Assembly: GCA_032358165.1 (NCBI GenBank)
Contig: JAALGY010000012.1
Location: 992,001 to 1,056,000, forward strand
Origin: Diplosphaera chodatii
Taxonomy: Eukaryota > Chlorophyta > Trebouxiophyceae > Prasiolales > Stichococcaceae
Length of the DNA stretch: 64,000 nucleotides
Reading direction: 5' to 3'
Part shown: positions 1-10,234 of the stretch, piece after piece
Layout: each line of letters begins with the position of its first letter
Position numbering within the stretch: position 1 is the stretch's first letter
Notes under the pieces: model-generated
Database searches by the model: none
Seen by the model: only the letters and a program-made list of their open reading frames with translations
Told to the model about the DNA's origin: nothing
Program-made: the position numbers and the translations under genes

Positions 1-2469
1 AAAACACTGATTTATATGTGTGCATTTTTCCATGGGTTCGGCATCTGTGTGCACACCACCACCTTTCCGATGCCTTGGTGATGCTGACGCTGCCAGGTGC
101 CCTGGGGCCGTCTCGCATGCAAGCCCATGGACGAGCCGTTCATGGTGGAGACACTGGTGGCCGATGGAGCAGGCATGCCTCTGCATACAGCTGCTGCACC
201 ATGCTCGCTTGAAAGTGCAGGCTAATGTCATTGCTGGCTGCTCTCATCAGCCATGTGCGTTGCCAGCAGCCGCTGACATGTGTGACGTCCTGTGACAGGG
301 GCCTGGGCGCCGGCCATGGTGCGGTGCACCTTCCTGGACGCCAACCACTGCCCCGGCGCTGTAATGGTGCGCCTGCTCACTATCGCAGTGCAGTTCCAGA
401 TTCACGATGAAGGCCCCCTGACACGGCGGACCTTGCACCATCAGCAGTGCGCCAGCAAGTTCGACACAGCGCGACACTCTCATGCGTGTGCACCTGTGAC
501 GAACCGCTGCAGCTGGAGAGCATCTGCGAGCCTGTGGTGCCAGCATGCAGGCCGCTGCCAGCAGCCTCCAGCTGCACAGTGACCCTGCACCCTACACATG
601 GGGAAACGCCTCTGAGCTTTAAGTCAGGCGAGCGCCAGAGTTTTCCGATCAGCGTGGCTGCAGGTGCTGTTCGAGGCGCCGGGGCGCGCGCCCATCCTGC
701 ACACGGGGGACTGCCGGTGGCGGGCGGGCGGGGCGGCGGCGGCGCACCCCGCCCTCGCCGCCGCCCGCGGCCGCTGCCAGCTGGTGCTGGACACCACCTA
801 CTGCGCGCCGCAGCACGCCTTCCCGCCCCAGGTGGCCATGCTCCTACACATGCTTCTGCCTGGGACGGCAGCGAGACCTTGCAGTGCATTACAGGGTAGA
901 TACAGCAATCCCCACTGCCAGTAGGGTTCATACACCATGTGCTGGGCCGCCTGGCCATAGACGTAATGCAGTCATGCGCACACACACTGTGCCATTGTAA
1001 GATCCTACCAATCAACCCTGAGACGGAACGAAACGCCAGCCTGCAAACGTGCCGGCTGCCGGGGCGCAGGTGGAGGTGATACGCTTTGCGGTGGACGCGG
1101 TGAGGGCGGAGGCGTTCAACCCGCGCACCCTGTTCCTGTTCGGCAGCTACACCATCGGCAAGGAGCGCCTGTTCCTGGAGGTCGCCCGCCAGCTGCGCAT
1201 GAAGGTGCTCACCTGCACTCTGACATCTGCCAGGTAGCTGCTTGGTACTAGCGGGATCGTACAGTGACCTGTCGTCAGGATCTTTTGATACCAAACTGCA
1301 CGGCGGCCGTTCATCAGCATGGGTGCCCTGAAATTCATCCATAAATCATGCCAGCTGCAGTCATCCTGCAGTCCTGTGGGTCACGTCCGTGTGGCTGCCT
1401 GCTGCAGGTGTATGTGGGTGTGGCAAAGCGCAAAACGCTGGCGGCACTGGACCTGCGGCCAGAGTATGCCCAGTGGCTGACCACTGACGACAAGGAGGCC
1501 CGTGTGCAGGTGCAGGAGTCTCACACCCAACACATTTGACATCCTTTATACAAACAAGATGTGCGTCTTTGCTCTGACTGCCGTCAACATCCAAAGCTTC
1601 AACACCAGAGTTGAGCCCGCAGGCGGTCCCGCTGGGGCTGACCAGCCTGGCGTCTATGGCGCGCATCGCCCGCCACTACCGCGGCCGCTTCACCACCGTG
1701 GTGCGTCACCGCCCGCCTGTGACTAGACGTGCCTGGCCTGCTCAATTGACAGCGTGCAGCGACGACAGAATATGACGTGCGCAGCAAAACATCTTCCTGG
1801 AGTGTCGGCTGAGTTCCACCGCCATACAGCTGCAAATGTGAGAACCCTCATGCGGTCGCCCATGTGCAGGTGGCGTTCAGGCCTACAGGGTGGACCGCGG
1901 CAGCCACGCAGCGGGGCCGCTCATCCCGGGGCCGCCGCCTGCAGAAGGGCACCCTGATCCAGTACCAGGTAGCAGCAGGGTTAACTTTGTACCTGTCTTC
2001 TGGTGCGTCTGCGCCGCGCTCTGCCTGCTGGACTCATATGCACACCTGCTCTCAGTTTGCACGCTTCTCAAGGGCAGGCTCGGTGTGAGGTGTCGACTCG
2101 GTAGGCCCTGATGTAGAGGGTTCACGTGCAGGTGCCGTACTCGGAGCACTCCAGCTTCGAGGAGCTGCGGGACATGGTGGCCACGCTGCAGGTGCTCTCT
2201 GCGTGTGCCTGCTTGCAGCATGTAGTTTCGACTGTTTCAGAAGTCAGGCCAAACCAACCTGTCAGCAGCTCACATCCTGCGCTCCCTAGTGTCATGCTGT
2301 GGAGATGGAAAACAGTATACAGCAGCATGTTAGGAGCTGATACCAAAGCACTGCTGGTGTGCGTCATTTGCAGCCGGCGCGCATCATCCCGTCCGTCGGC
2401 AACGACCGTGGCCCCAAGGCAGCTCAGATGGTACAACTCCTGCGGGAGCGACCGGCCGCCAGAACCTGA
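1..2469 (+). CDS. SNM1/DCLRE1-type DNA cross-link repair nuclease, 5' partial
   Basis: Metallo-beta-lactamase/beta-CASP nuclease of the SNM1 (PSO2, DCLRE1) family, which trims DNA at interstrand cross-links in the nucleus. Exon pieces appear in family order: KPMDEPFMVE near 130-175; TFLDANHCPGAVMV near 328-370, the family hallmark; ILHTGDCRW (motif 3 type) near 690-720; LVLDTTYCAPQHAFPPQ near 781-833; FNPRTLFLFGSYTIGKERLF near 1115-1175; VAFRPTGWT near 1870; VPYSEHSSFEELRDMV, the beta-CASP histidine segment, near 2131-2180; and RIIPSVGND near 2377 before a TGA ending at 2469. The HxHxDH metal motif expected earlier is not in the window, so the gene starts to the left. Several introns separate the pieces and exact borders are not fixed. 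Family assignment is firm; whether it corresponds to DCLRE1A, B or C is less so, though the motif set is most like SNM1A/PSO2. Confidence 0.88.
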
Positions 2470-2904
2470 GACATGCATACTTCAGGAATGGCAGCAGCCG
2501 ATCGAGGCAGCTGCAGCCGAAGAGCAGCTGCATGCCGGCAACAGAGGTGGAATGTTAAGGCAACGACCATGTCAAACCTCGGTCTGAGGGATGGTGGAAA
2601 GGGCTTCATAAGCATATGGCTGTACGAGATGGACCCTTCTGATTTGGACTTGAAATCTGGATTCAAAATCATCAGCATTGGTATGCCTTCATGTCTTGAT
2701 TTGATTAGTGTGTGTCGTGTTTCCCCCAGCGTTGCCACTGCTGATGACCCCACATTCGCAGTGCCATTGGCAGCTCCGGATGGGTACCTGATACTGGTCT
2801 TGTTTCGCGTGTTTCACAACTCCATTTTGGGGGTGCTCCACAAGGACAGGACGTAGCCTTGCATCATCATTTATCTGCCCTCCGCTCACAGCTTTTCCCC
2901 CATC

Positions 2905-5251
2905 TCACCGCCGCAGCAGCCAGCCAGCAAGTGTCACCAGCGCAAGTGTCTCCTTGCGCCAATGCCGCAGCGCAGGGTCGTTGAGTGCCATCACCCTCCA
3001 CCAGGCGGCTCGAAGCACACGTTTGCTGGGTTGCTTGCGGCCCGACCGTGTTCTTGCTGCCTGCGCACATGCCAATTTGCAGCTTCACACAAAGACGACA
3101 ACGGTGACAAAAAGTCAGCATCCTGCAGCACAGACCATGCGTAGACACTGCAAAGAATGCAGTAACCAAGACAAAGGCACCACCTTGTCGAGGGCACGAT
3201 TCAGTTTCAGCAAGCAGTCGCCTGAGTAGCCACCTGCCACAGCAATGCCCGGCGCGGCGATGCCTGCATCCGCGTCCCTTTCCACTTTGAAGGCGCTCCA
3301 CAAATGCACCTGCTCATGAAGCCCAGCATGACGTACTACACCTTGGTCATGTTGCTCTGCAAGCACCAAGACCGGATGTACACACATTGGTGCATATTGA
3401 GGCAGTCAAAGTGACTATGAAGCACCTGCAGGAAAAACAGACGCAACTCTCGCTGCCATGATGACCAGCTCGTCCAACAGATCCTGCGCCCGCGGTGTGC
3501 CCACAGCTGTGCCAGCCGCGCCAGCAGCCGCAGGCGTGCCAGCAGCGCTGCCCTTGAATCCTGGTTCGTCCAGGCCGCCGCACGCCAGGACACGCTCTGC
3601 TGTGGGCGCCACCACTGTGCGCAGCAACAACTCTTCGGCCTCGTGCTGCCCCGCAATCCTGCGCCATGCGAATGCTAATCATGAGAAACTTGGCCATCAC
3701 TGGGTTTTCAGCTGCGCCAGCAGTGTGCCTCATGCACTTAGAGGATGAACCATCAGGGGGAACGTATTTAAGGAGTGGTCTTGAACCAGATTCTGATTTG
3801 GTGCAGTTCATCCCCATTCTCAAGATGTTGATGCCTGCGCTTGCGGGATGGTCACAGGCCTCTCACCGGGCAGCCTCTTTGGCAAATGCGCCTGCCAACA
3901 TGTCAGCACCGTCACCATGTAGCATGCAGAAGCGCACGAAGTGCTCCGCAACCACCTATAATACATCAGCAGTTGGTCACGTTATCTGAACCTGGAGAGC
4001 CAATTGAGTCAACACTGGTCTGCAGAAAGACGTGAACCGAAAAACGCACAGCAGCATGCCATACCATGTCACCGGACGAGTATGACGTTGCACCGCCGCT
4101 CCCATCGGCAATGCCCCTCGCACAGTGCTGCTGAGTAGTTCTCAGAGTAGTGTCTGAGAACACCAGAAGCTCCCAGCTAGTTCGCGCCGGCGCATCGTAG
4201 GACACTTGTTCGCCATCTGTTCATCACAATGATCAGCATGAAGAGCCAGGTACATTGCAACAGGCATCCTGCAAGCGGCAGGCGACTGCTGTGCGAGTAG
4301 AGAAGTTGAGCGTGCTGAATTGACATGCAGACTTGACTTCCATCGCACCTGCGGTTTTGACCTCAGTGTGTGTTGCGAGGCTGATGTGCCTGTGCACTAC
4401 CCTTGCAAAGCGGGCCGCTTGGATGTCGTTACCCCACAGCGCTCGTCGTTGCAGCTCCTTGTGCTTTCTACGATCGGGCAAAGGTCCCAATATGTGCAGA
4501 AAGGTGCAAACCATTGTGCTGTCTGTCAATGATGGCAGATACACCACGACGACACCAACGGGATAACGACATGCCATGCAGGAATGGACGAAGGTCACAG
4601 GTCCGCATGTTGATCTCCTGTTGGGTAGCAGGCAGCGGCTGATGATGCACGGCTCACCTGCGATTGAACGACAGCCGGCCAAACCATTGCATGTACCGCG
4701 CCCACAGCGGGGAGATTGGCAGCACGCTGCGGCCGCTCAGTGCTGCCAGTGGCGCCGGTGCCATGGGCGAAATGACCAGAGCACTGAGGCAGGCCACATC
4801 AAAAGCAAAGGACAGCTTTCGCCACATGCCAAGGGCGCGGCTGATGTTGTTTTCGAGCTGGACGCTGCACTTGAGCAGCCGCAGCCGGCCTTGCCGGGGC
4901 TGCGTGGACACCTGCTCCGATGCCAGGTGCGCTGCCAGAGGCGACATGTGGTCTGGCACACTCGCCCGGGGTGCGGCGGCAGCACCCTGCGCACTCCATG
5001 AAGCAGGCGTTTGCTGCTGTGTCGGAAAATCATCAATGTAGAGGGTGCAAGCCGGGGGACGTGGATCCATGCCACACCATTGGGCAGCTATCACCCAGCC
5101 AGTTTCAAGCCATGCATGCAGCATCTCAAGGTGGACCCATGATGAACACCAAAGTTTGCAATTCATACTATCGATATGGCGTGAGTCATTCAGTCATTGC
5201 GGTGGTGCACCTGCGGCCTGAATTGGCGGCGCCTGCGGTCCGCCCGCCATC
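2905..5251 (-). CDS. Unassigned multi-exon protein
   Basis: I do not recognise this gene. A minus-strand series of exon-like segments is bounded by splice signals. The largest, about 4668-5030, contains LLKCSVQLENNISRALGMW and a hydrophobic stretch with LVISPMAPAPLAALSG, then ends WFGRLSFNR at a clean GTGAGC donor. A short exon near 4395-4460 (KHKELQRRALWGNDIQAARF) could follow it. Next come a segment with EQVSYDAPARTSWELLVF near 4140-4200, an alanine-rich exon near 3430-3670 (EELLLRTVVAPTAERVLACG), one near 3190-3350 (GIAVAGGYSGDCLLKLNRAL), and a terminal exon with ALNDPALRHWRKETLALVTL that stops at 2905. A possible start, MAGGPQAPPIQAA, lies at 5251, but its phase to the next exon does not work cleanly. 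Codon composition and strand consistency suggest one real gene; its product and exact start are unknown. Confidence 0.45.
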
Positions 5252-5886
5252 TTAGAAACCTGCGCAGCAATGTGCGCCGGACGGCCGTAATGGCGACCGA
5301 CGCCGCGACAGCACCAGCCCTATTGGTGGCAAAAGCAAGTACGCTCATGTTTTTTCTGGGTAGCTGATGACTTTTGTCACGCTCGACACACTATTGCTCA
5401 ATTTAAGCTGTTGCGCAGATGGATGCTTCACTAACAATTCGGCACGCCAAAGTAACTTGGCATCACCTGCCACGATTCATGAGTGTCAGCTATAGAGGAG
5501 CGTAAATTGCCAAAGGGTTGCGTGGAAAGAATGTCCGGGCGGGGTCTCGGACATTCCGAGAAAGCTGGATGTAGATCATGGTGCCGACTTCAATGAGGTA
5601 TGGCGCATAAGGTCACTGCTTTGTTACCTTCTCTGAGGCACTCGAAGCTGCCCTTCAATGCAGGTTCAGGCCACAGTTGCTGTACAAGTGAGTCGTTTGC
5701 CGTTGTGCTGCATAGTATGTGTGGCCATGGTGCTGCAAAACAGCTGCTGCGGTATTGCTTTCCGTTCAGTGATTGTGCCAGTAAAGCTTGGACTTGTTTG
5801 CTCGTAGCTACCACGAACAAAGGCTGTAGCCTGTCTCCCTGCAGCTGTGCAGCAGCTGCACTCCAATGCGCTGCTGATTGTCTGTG
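5252..5886. other. Intergenic region
   Basis: This is the 5' side of the unassigned minus-strand gene and the 3' side of the CZIB-like gene. Short open frames occur on both strands, but none has recognisable motifs or paired splice sites. No RNA gene or regulatory site was recognised. Confidence 0.4.
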
Positions 5887-7058
5887 CTACCGTCGAACAG
5901 AGAAGCGCCACTGCAGATCCATCACGCTGACGGAGTTGCCTGACTTCTCATCAAAGTCCGCCCAGTCATCTGACAAGTCCACATCCTGAAACTTGTGGCC
6001 CCCAACCGCCTCCACTGTGAAACCATCCTGCACAGACACGCAGCAATGCAACATCTCACTTATGGTAGCAACATTTTCGCAATCGTGCGTTGGTTGGCTG
6101 TGCAGGTCTTGCAGGAGCAGCATGGCCGCACACACTCGAGTGCTTGCCAGGATGGCTGCACGTCTGGACTGCACACAGCACTCACCGAGGGGTGCCAGGC
6201 AACAGGCTCAAGACCCCGGCACTCGAAGCCAACCAGTGGCGCATATTTCTGGCCATCTTCCGCTGCATGTGGGCGGCCAGTCTTCAGCGTGCACAGCAAA
6301 ACACACTGCCTGCCGTAGATAGCCGCGGAACTTCTGGTGGTGTTGGACAAAGCAGCTTACGAACTCGAGTGGACATGCATGTCATAGGAGTGCAGCTGAA
6401 AGATCTGGCAGTCCTCGAGCGCCGTGTTCACCTGTATACCGCAGGGGCAGCCCCTTGATGTCCTCTATAACCTGCAGATTGGCCTGCTGCCGCGCATCGC
6501 GCGCCCACTTCAGCGCAAAGTTGGCGGTGCCACGGCTGCCCGCCAGCTCCACCTCATCTGCCGAGCTCACCTGCCATCATCAGCATATGTTGCCGCCACA
6601 AGCTCCTGCATTGAGCTGGTAGTCGCCAGCATGGCCAACTGCAAGACACGACGTCGATGGGCGGAAAGGGGTCTGGCAAGCACGTGGCATCTTGCGGCAG
6701 TTACCTCCACGCCTTCCCTCGTGTCCTCTCCAGAGCTGTTCTTCACCTGTATGCGACTAAGCTGCTCAACCCAAGATCAGTCAAATCGCACAGATTGTGC
6801 ATGATCACACATGCATGCTGCGCTGTGGTGTAGCCACACCCATGTGCGCACCGTCAGAGTATAGGTGGTGCCCTTTGGCAGCTGAAAGCTCTCCACGTTG
6901 TCAAGCTCCGCCCTCACCTCTAGAAGAATCAGCTGCGAGATGGCACACGACACACATTGGCATGTGCTTGCTGCGAAGCAGCATCATGCATATGCCCCAG
7001 TACTCAAAAATGGCACACGATCAACACGTCAAACAAGGTCGGTTGCACTCACCACCAT
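5887..7058 (-). CDS. CZIB/UPF0587 (DUF866) family protein lacking the CXXC zinc motifs
   Basis: Homologue of human C1orf123/CZIB, a small protein that normally binds zinc through two CXXC pairs. Five exons join in phase. ATG-GTG at 7058-7053 is followed by a GTGAGT donor. The rest read LILLEVRAELDNVESFQLPK (about 6925-6851), VKNSSGEDTREGVE (about 6747-6706), the exon from SSADEVELAG to LPLRYT (about 6569-6432), AEDGQKYAPLVGFECRGLEP (about 6262-6189), and a last exon with DVDLSDDWADFDEKSGNSVS ending in TAG at 5887. The length, the FECRGLEP signature and the C-terminal D/W pattern match the family without gaps. The family KCGNCGE reads VKNSSGE here and the second pair KCKLCAR reads KWARDAR, so all four ligand cysteines are replaced. 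Fold retention is likely; zinc binding through these sites is not. Confidence 0.85.
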
Positions 7059-7734
7059 CTCAGGCCTTGGCACGCAGACAATCAAGTGCTAGGATGTAAA
7101 AAGGCCCCAAAGATAGATGCAGCCTTAGTAGGACACTGCCCATCAAAATACGAAACGCAAATATGCGATTTCCAAGGCGCACGGATCTACTCCGTTACAC
7201 TGAAGTCTTTTTCACACACCGATCTTTGTGCGATGACCAAGTACGTGGCTGCATATTGCCACCGCGCGCTGCAGGGGCGTCCAGCAGATCGAACGGCCCC
7301 CGCATGGACAAGGGTGACGAACTGCATGAAATACAGCAACCGACTGGCGACCGCACCGCATCACAGATCCACATCGCTGAAGGTTGATCACTTGTCTTAT
7401 GCCGACCAAGCCGAGGCTTGTAAGTCAACGCATCATCGCCGGAACCCGCTGAGTTGCGCGACAACTTCTCACCGCAGCTGCTTGGCTGGACTTCACACTG
7501 GACGCAAACCATCTGCATACTCGTTAGGCTTGATTTTGCAGCAGCGTGTGATATTTGGACGCTGAACAAAGGTGCTGCAGGCGCGTGGCGCGGTAGTCAG
7601 CGGATCGCGGCAACACCGGAAGCCAGCCCGGATGTGGCACACCACCCTGCAATCCGGCCAATGCCTGCAGGTGCCCACATGCTGGCGCTGCTGATGCCGT
7701 TTGTGATTTAGGCATACATGACGCTGTGTCGGCG
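7059..7734. promoter_or_regulatory. Divergent intergenic region, CZIB-like / MinE
   Basis: About 0.7 kb between two genes transcribed away from each other, so it should carry both promoters. A long open frame crosses part of it on the plus strand (6957-7565), but its translation is rich in Cys, His and Thr and has no domain, so I do not treat it as coding. No TATA box or other element could be singled out. Confidence 0.4.
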
Positions 7735-8982
7735 ATGCAGACAACCCGACCCCGCCAGCTAGTTCAACAACCTTGTCCACAACAACAGCCCTTTTGGATG
7801 TCGAGGCCGTCACCGCCTCTTGAGAGGCTCAAAAGCACGCGTGACGCATGTGTTTGTCCTACAGGCACACTCGGCGAAGCGGCAGGTGCAAAATTGCCCA
7901 CAAAGCTGCCGGGCAGCAACCCGCGGCGGTTGGAGCGTGCGCTGCACTGCAAACTCCACGCAGCAGGAGACTGCGGCCCCGCAGACGCAAGCAGGCAGCG
8001 CCTCACTGTCAGCGGCCGGAGACAGTTACGACATCGTGGCCGCAGCACGCCGGAAGACAGCCAAAGCAGCCACGCCCTCAGCAGCGGATGCGCCGCAGCA
8101 ACGGGGCCCTCTGTCCTCATTCTTCGCCAAGTGCGCCGCAGCCTACCGCATATTCTTCCCGCCGGAGCAGCGCAACCTCAGCCCCAAGGACCTGGGCCGC
8201 AACCGGCTGCGCATGATCCTGGTCGCCGACCGCTGCTCCATGAATCCCTCGTCCCTCTCAGACATGAAGTGAGCAGGAGTTGCAGGGGGGCCCTGATCCT
8301 GCTACTCCTGTACAAATGAATTCTGACCCAGCAGTGCCTCATCGCGGGCGTTGGCAACCTGCTTGCCAGGCGATAGAGACGATTCTGCTGCACAATATGT
8401 GGTGCAGATTGTGATGGAGGCCGTCTCGTCATGCTGTGCAGGTCCAGCATCATGCAGGCCTTGTCTAACTATGTGGAGGTGGAAGAGGCGGACGACATCG
8501 AGGTGCGACGCTGTGTGTCTCACACGCAAGGAGCATCCCTTGCTGGTTGCTGCGCTCGCAAGCTGTGCTGCGCGCGGTCTCACTGTGCTTGCCTGGTCGT
8601 TGGCCCTGCCTCCCCAGGGCATCAGCTGACCGATGCCAAGGCTTTGACAGCTGCCTGATGCTCTTTCTCGACATACTGCATCAGGTGAACATCACCACGG
8701 ACGAGGACTTGGGCACCATCTACAGCGTGGCGGTGCCCGTCAAGCGGGTCAAGCCGACCGCGCGCCTGGGGATGGATGATGAGATGGAGGTGGGACACGA
8801 GCCTTGCACTGCATGGGCATGAGCGCAGCGGTGATGCTTGCGTCAACTGCCCTTGGAATAGCCACAGCATGTCGAGCTGCGGCAGAGGCGTCAAGTGCTG
8901 TGCGCAGGGCCTGGAGAGGGTGGAGTGGGATGAGGAGGACCCCGAGGCAGATCCCTCCAGCCGCTTCCCTTTCGGCACATGA
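7735..8982 (+). CDS. minE: Plastid division topological specificity factor MinE
   Basis: Nuclear-encoded MinE, which acts in the chloroplast stroma with MinD to place the division ring. Supported exons are about 7865-8268, 8442-8502, 8685-8789 and 8908-8982. The first carries a variable, transit-peptide-like N-terminus and then RNLSPKDLGRNRLRMILVAD, the MinD-interacting segment. Its donor falls inside the Lys codon (GACATGAA|gtgagc) and joins exon 2, SSIMQALSNYVEVEEADDIE. Exon 3 gives NITTDEDLGTIYSVAVPVKR, the conserved topological-specificity core. Exon 4 adds an acidic tail ending SSRFPFGT. The start is unresolved: an ATG at 7735 opens a plausible leader in another frame, but no normal-length intron links it to the exon at 7865. 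The family call is firm and the N-terminus is not. Confidence 0.88.
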
Positions 8983-9524
8983 GCATCTGAGCTCAGGCGC
9001 ACCGACATGTGTTGCTTTAGAGGGGCTTGTGTCCAAGCTGTATAGCTGTGGTATGCCGTGACACTCTCGGTTCTGGCTGTTTCCACGCTGCCACCCGTCA
9101 TGATTGCAGCAGCCTAGCTCCTGTGAAGGAGACCAACCAAAGGCGTGCATCAGGCCTACGACATGCAGCCTGGTGCCGTGACTGCACACTACTCTGATCC
9201 AACTACATGTATTTTTGATACCTCAAGCAGCAGCTTTTCAAGAGAGCGCTGTGCTTTCTTACGAGGGTTGACCTTTGTACAGCTGTGTGTGCGCATGCAC
9301 AATCATGTCTGTGTGTGGATGTGGGTGTGAAAGCGGCAACGGTTCTGAACGCCTTCCTTAGGCGTGTGCTGATGATCCCCGCGACAGCCTCCTTACATTT
9401 ACATTGGCAGTGCGTCCGAACAGAAATCAAGCAGTGCAGATCGTCACACACAGATCATTCCACTCAAGATAAGCACAACACCATTCAGAAATGTTTGACG
9501 ACACATGTGCAGGCCGCGCATCGC
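8983..9524. other. Convergent intergenic region
   Basis: Lies between the MinE stop and the stop of the small minus-strand gene, so it holds two 3' ends. No coding signal, RNA gene or repeat was recognised. Confidence 0.4.
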
Positions 9525-9767
9525 CTATTTCTGTCCGAAGATGTCCTTGACCTTGTTCTTGGCCTTCTGCGCCGTGTTCTTGGCCTGACCCTCAACGTCG
9601 TCATCCTGCTTCTTCTGCACCGCCTTCAAGCCCATCACTACCAGCGCGATGCCTGCCGCAGCAATGGCCGCCTTCTTCAGCAAGTCCTGGACCTCCGGGT
9701 CCTTGGCCACCTTCTCCGGGTCGTTGGAGCCCCGGCCCATCGGCGTTGCAGAGCTGTTGGATGCCAT
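9525..9767 (-). CDS. Small single-pass membrane protein, hypothetical
   Basis: A single-exon frame of about 80 residues. It starts MASNSSATPMGRGSND, continues with a charged stretch (DPEKVAKDPEVQDLLKKA), has one hydrophobic segment of about 18 residues (AAIAAAGIALVVMGLKAV), and ends in a Lys/Gln/Asp-rich tail, KNKVKDIFGQK. The layout fits a small tail-anchored or organellar inner-membrane protein, but no family was recognised. An in-frame ATG eight codons upstream (9791) is an alternative start. The opposite strand also stays open but gives an improbable Leu/His/Arg-rich product, so the minus reading is preferred. Confidence 0.6.
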   Translation of the reverse strand: MASNSSATPMGRGSNDPEKVAKDPEVQDLLKKAAIAAAGIALVVMGLKAVQKKQDDDVEGQAKNTAQKAKNKVKDIFGQK

Positions 9768-10234
9768 TTCGGCAGTTGAGCAGCTTCGCAAGCGGGATCA
9801 GCGGCAAGATGGACGACTGATGTCTAGTTTGGTAGCTCGGCGATTAGTGAACAGCTAGAGTACGCCGGGAACGCGAGCAGTAGGCTTCATCCACACCACA
9901 CGTCAGCGGTTTAGAAAGCCGTTAAACCTGCACGTATTGACAAAGTGGCAGTACTTTACAGCTGGCGTGACCGCGGTCGAGCACTACTGGGTAAGCGGTT
10001 GACCAGTGCAACAGTGACACTGCCACATCTTGCTGGGCATCAGGCTCTTGACGCACACAGTTGAGTGCCTATCTGCAACTGTGCATGCATGCAGTAGTTT
10101 CAAGGCATCCCACTATGTCACGCCCCGCACACATATCTAAAAGTGTTGGCAACCGTTATTTCAACAACAGCTGTATGACTGGGAGCAGCGCCGCGTCAGC
10201 ACTGTCTATGTGGTCAATGACATGTGCACACACG
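9768..10234. other. Intergenic region
   Basis: Upstream of the small minus-strand gene and downstream of the SETD9-like gene. No coding or structural element was recognised. Confidence 0.4.

Noticed and set aside
4395..4460. Similarity of RRALWGNDI to the Rxt3 family LWGTDIYTDDSD motif
   Set aside because: The following residues (QAARFARV) do not continue the motif and no neighbouring exon supplies it.
6957..7565. A 202-codon open frame on the plus strand upstream of MinE
   Set aside because: Composition (Cys, His, Thr, Ser) is unlike neighbouring genes, no motif is visible, and its 5' part overlaps the first exon and first intron of the CZIB-like gene on the other strand.
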